Below are positions 61,443 to 64,000 of a stretch of DNA of 64,000 bases, piece after piece; positions within the stretch are counted from its first letter, which is position 1, and each line of letters starts with the position of its first letter. The notes beneath the pieces are model-generated. The model searched no databases. It saw only the letters and a list, made by a program, of their open reading frames with translations, and was not told the DNA's origin. The stretch comes from Bacteroidetes bacterium HGW-Bacteroidetes-2 (GTDB lineage: Bacteria > Bacteroidota > Bacteroidia > Flavobacteriales > Flavobacteriaceae). The position numbers and the translations under genes are program-made. Where the stretch lies: assembly GCA_002842575.1 (NCBI GenBank), contig PHDJ01000007.1, forward strand, positions 1 to 64,000. The letters run 5' to 3'.

Positions 61443-61475
61443 AACTCTACTAGGGTTTAAAACCCTAGTAGGGTT
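61443..61475. repeat. 33-bp palindromic repeat, copy B
   Basis: AACTCTACTAGGGTTT (61443-61458), a one-base centre (61459), then AAACCCTAGTAGGGTT (61460-61475), reverse complementary with one mismatch. It has the same AACCCTnnnnAGGGTTT-type design as copy A at 51394, with a different central four bases. It lies between uvrB and the converging glycosyltransferase gene, about 115 bases after uvrB. The remaining 61328-61524 holds nothing else recognised. Confidence 0.75.
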
Positions 61476-61524
61476 AATCGAATTTCAATAGTACGTCTAT
61501 AGTTATTCTTTATTCCAACCCTAA

Positions 61525-62316
61525 TTAATTGAAGTTGGTTTCTATAGAATTAGCAGCATAAAATTTATTTAAATAAATATATCGCTTATACACATATTTT
61601 GCATTTAAATAACTCAACACTAAACCGGGATATCCATCAAATAAGCCCAATTTAAGTATATAATGCTGAAAAAAACTAAATGGTGGTTTTATATAGAAAT
61701 GAAATAATTTTGGCTTTGTATTTTTGTTGAAAAGCTCCTTTGCCTTGAGCATTGCATAATGTTTTCTTTTAGCTTCATAATGCGCAAAATTATTGTATGG
61801 AAAATGATTTAAATAATTTTTTAAAACTCCTGTTTCACCTGTAACTTCAAGTTTTTCATGCACCAACAAATCTTTACGATAATGTGCTTTGTCTTTCTGA
61901 AATAATCGATGAATTTTATCTGTTTGCCGACCACCAAAACGAAGTTGTTTTCCGTTAAAAAAAATTTTACGTTTTATATAGTAGGCGGCTGATGCATTTG
62001 AGCTGGATACGGTATTTAATATTTCATCACGTAATACTTGTGGTATGCGCTCATCAGCATCCATAAAAAATATCCAGGGATTTGTTGCTAATGAAAGTGC
62101 AAAATTTCGTTGTTCTGTAAAATTATTAAAGTCTTTTTGAACTAATTTGATATTTTTAAATGTTTGGATAACCTCTACTGTACCATCCGTACTATAAGAA
62201 TCTACCACAATTATTTCATCTGCAAAAGCCAAATTTTCAAGCACTTGTTGGATGTGTACTATTTCGTTATAGGTAATGAGTAAGGCGGTTATTTTAGGTC
62301 TTTCTTGTATTTTCAT
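61525..62316 (-). CDS. Family 2 glycosyltransferase (WaaE/KdtX-like)
   Basis: A 263-residue GT-A glycosyltransferase. It shows KITALLITYNEIVHIQQVLENLAFADEIIVVDSYSTDGTVEV, then TEQRNFALSLATNPWIFFMDADERIP with the DxD-type metal site. The C-terminal part (FYIKPPFSFFQHYILKLGLFDGYPGLVLSYLNA) is the amphipathic region typical of WaaE/KdtX-like LPS-core transferases. Donor and acceptor are not known. It is followed upstream, on the same strand, by a CDP-glycerol-type transferase gene 99 bases away. Confidence 0.9.
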   Translation of the reverse strand: MKIQERPKITALLITYNEIVHIQQVLENLAFADEIIVVDSYSTDGTVEVIQTFKNIKLVQKDFNNFTEQRNFALSLATNPWIFFMDADERIPQVLRDEILNTVSSSNASAAYYIKRKIFFNGKQLRFGGRQTDKIHRLFQKDKAHYRKDLLVHEKLEVTGETGVLKNYLNHFPYNNFAHYEAKRKHYAMLKAKELFNKNTKPKLFHFYIKPPFSFFQHYILKLGLFDGYPGLVLSYLNAKYVYKRYIYLNKFYAANSIETNFN

Positions 62317-62415
62317 CTACTTTTTATTACAGAAATCAAAGGTAAGAAAGATACTTAATTTATATATAAAATTTTCTAGATAGAATTCCGTAATTGGCTA
62401 TGACAAAAAAATGAC

Positions 62416-63498
62416 TTATGAGAATCTTTCTTCAGAAAAAGTAGGGGGTTTTAAGAAGGATTTAAATGTAAAAAAATGTAATTTTTTACGAATTTTTATT
62501 TTTCTAATCAAGTTTAATGGTTTTGCTTTAAGATAAGACTTATCCTTATGCAAAAAATCTATCGCTGCATCTACAATGCGTTTACTGGATTTTCCATCGG
62601 TGTATGGGTGCAATTCAGAATTAAATTTTTTTATATTTTGAATCAATTCCTCTGGATTTTTAAGAACATATTTTAATGCCATACTTAGCTCATGAGGTTC
62701 TGTAATATTGCATAAATGATTTCCAGGTCGATTGTTACGATACGTTACAACTGGTTTCTCTTGTAATAAAAATTCATATATAGCAGAAGTAGTATCGGCA
62801 AACATAACATCTGCTTTTTTAAATAACGGAATCAAGTCTGTCGTATCATAAAAAGTGAGAAAATCATTTTTAATACTCTTAAATTTTTCAACAATATCCT
62901 TATCCATTTTAGGGTGAAGAACTACCACCCATTCATATTTTCCAGAAGAAGAAAGCCTTATAATTTCTTTAAATATCTCTTCAGAATGTGCCAAGCTCAA
63001 CCGTGGTGTAAAGGTGGAAGAAACCAAAACTATGGGTTTTTCATTTTTATTATTTTTTTTGATAGGAAAAAGACCATCTACTTTTGACCATCCGGTTTCA
63101 ACAACGTCAAAATAGCCATATTTTGCAGCAAGGCTTTTAAACTTTTCTGTTGTGCTTTTTCCTTGAGTGCAATACAAGTCAAACCAACCACGTATGTTAA
63201 AATGCCCTTTGTTTTCTTCTCGTTTACCCACCGAAAAGCCATGAAAAATCTGAATTTTAATTCCTGGAAAAAAATCGGGTACTGAATTACTTGTACATAA
63301 AATAATTTGTGGGTTGTATTGGATAACTTCCTTAACGGTTAGCAAAACATTTCCAAAGTCAGAAAAATATGAAATCGTTTCTTTCTCTTCAGCAAAATAT
63401 TTTACTTCATATCCTCTACTCTGAATTTCATCAACAAGGGGGTTCCCAATTGGAATACCATAAGCGTATGATATATAGATAAGAAATCGATAGTTCAT
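62416..63498 (-). CDS. CDP-glycerol glycerophosphotransferase-like protein
   Basis: A 360-residue protein of the CDP-glycerol:poly(glycerophosphate) glycerophosphotransferase family (TagB/TagF-like GT-B fold). Visible are IQIFHGFSVGKREE (H..G acceptor), PIVLVSSTFTPRLS, WVVVLHPKMDKDI, LIPLFKKADVMFADTTSAIYEFLLQEKPVVTYRNN and HPYTDGKSSKRIVDAAIDFL. In Gram-positives this builds wall teichoic acid; in Gram-negatives related enzymes add glycerol phosphate or similar groups to surface glycans. The exact role is unclear. It likely forms an operon with the downstream glycosyltransferase. Confidence 0.85.
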   Translation of the reverse strand: MNYRFLIYISYAYGIPIGNPLVDEIQSRGYEVKYFAEEKETISYFSDFGNVLLTVKEVIQYNPQIILCTSNSVPDFFPGIKIQIFHGFSVGKREENKGHFNIRGWFDLYCTQGKSTTEKFKSLAAKYGYFDVVETGWSKVDGLFPIKKNNKNEKPIVLVSSTFTPRLSLAHSEEIFKEIIRLSSSGKYEWVVVLHPKMDKDIVEKFKSIKNDFLTFYDTTDLIPLFKKADVMFADTTSAIYEFLLQEKPVVTYRNNRPGNHLCNITEPHELSMALKYVLKNPEELIQNIKKFNSELHPYTDGKSSKRIVDAAIDFLHKDKSYLKAKPLNLIRKIKIRKKLHFFTFKSFLKPPTFSEERFS

Positions 63499-63948
63499 AG
63501 TAAATTAAAATTATAATCCCTTTGTCGGTTTAAAAATGAAAAATGAATATTTTTGATAAATTTTTAACATAAAACCCCTTTGAGTTTTATCCATTGTTTG
63601 GGTGTTTATTGAATGTTAATTTTCTGGTATAACATCTTCAATAATTGTTTAGCTTATACAAGGGCAGTAAATTTAAGAAAATACTTGAAAAATAAACTAT
63701 GAACTACTTAATCTTATACAAGAAGAAAAACAAGAACACCGAAATGAATTAAATATTCTATTAGCGCACTATCCTATTTATTATCAAAAATTGCTTAACT
63801 TACACTAGATTTTTTTAGTAAAAGTTTTTAATTTGCATATTCATTTTGAGTTAATGTATGACGAAGCCGTTTTGAGGATAGATGAACTAGGTGAACGAAT
63901 TTTAACGATTAGTTTCAACCCATAAGCAATTTTAGTACATACTTAAAA
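63499..63948. other. Intergenic region, possibly containing decayed coding DNA
   Basis: No intact gene. A small hairpin, ATAAAAC (63569-63575) with GTTTTAT (63584-63590), lies upstream of the glycerophosphotransferase start. A frame without a start codon, from about 63689 to the TAG at 63806, reads like coding sequence (NLIQEEKQEHRNELNILL), and a short ATG frame, 63854-63925, encodes 23 residues. These may be remnants of a lost gene, but this is weak. Confidence 0.35.
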
Positions 63949-64000
63949 ATGTTTATTTTAAAAGAATTTAATTTCGATTTAAACAACACAAAAATGGTAG
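63949..64000 (+). CDS. Possible start of a gene running off the right edge
   Basis: The ATG at 63949 opens a frame (MFILKEFNFDLNNTK) that continues to the window end without a stop. Only 17 codons are visible, with no recognisable domain or signal peptide. It may be a real gene or chance. Confidence 0.25.
   Translation, partial: MFILKEFNFDLNNTKMV

Overview
The window is chromosomal DNA of a Bacteroidota bacterium, most likely a member of Flavobacteriaceae. Four things point there: AT-rich DNA; protein families largely restricted to the phylum (GldI, DUF3810, DUF6122, DUF5606, DUF6503, OstA-like protein, type A and type B Por/T9SS sorting domains); repeated matches to the Bacteroidetes -7 promoter element TAnnTTTG; and few Shine-Dalgarno sequences. 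No rRNA, tRNA, CRISPR array, prophage or intact insertion sequence was recognised. No species is assigned.

Layout. 1-3060 is an accessory island. It holds the 3' end of an Rhs/YD-repeat polymorphic toxin gene whose HExxH effector tip is cut off by a one-base frameshift, a candidate lipoprotein immunity gene, a second orphan Rhs C-terminal cassette also ending in an HExxH domain, and a second exported candidate immunity protein. The island ends in a hairpin-rich repeat followed by the last codons of a WbqC-like gene, so it appears to have replaced most of that gene. 3175-12651 is a housekeeping block: DUF6122, EEP-family hydrolase, two rhomboid proteases, mutL, ribH and a TPR protein on the minus strand, then recF, a lipoprotein and a DUF721/DciA-like gene, with ndk facing them across a bidirectional terminator. 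12968-15644 is a DHH phosphoesterase, gliding protein GldI and a fused cyclophilin-FKBP lipoprotein. 15719-25333 holds pepD, a T9SS cargo protein, a DUF3810 membrane zincin, two exported amidohydrolases and two DUF6503 lipoproteins.

25531-41368 is mostly a plus-strand run: SpoU/TrmH methyltransferase, M48 protease, RelA/SpoT, Fur-family regulator, purA, OstA-like protein, class III aminotransferase, TPR protein, two overlapping DUF368 transporters, aroE and a DUF349 protein. 41423-49685 holds a methyltransferase, mazG, DUF5606, def, ruvX, dapD, an InaA/Kdo-type kinase, a Sua5/YrdC enzyme, a CCA-adding-type enzyme and a heme A synthase. 49738-59262 contains a pRiA4b ORF-3-like protein, a nucleoid-associated protein, an unrecognised kinase-like protein, an ABC exporter pair and two large T9SS type B surface proteins. 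uvrB, a family 2 glycosyltransferase and a CDP-glycerol glycerophosphotransferase-like gene close the window, followed by about 0.45 kb of possibly decayed DNA.

How the genes fit together. Envelope biology dominates: T9SS cargo and gliding, periplasmic folding, LPS and undecaprenyl-phosphate handling, rhomboid and zinc proteases, and surface glycan transfer. DNA repair (mutL, recF, uvrB, ruvX) and tRNA or nucleotide maintenance (Sua5, CCA enzyme, ndk, mazG, purA) are interleaved. The most unusual content is the left-end pair of zincin-type toxin/exported-immunity modules, the divergent kinase-like protein at 51445-52512, and several hairpin repeats between genes.
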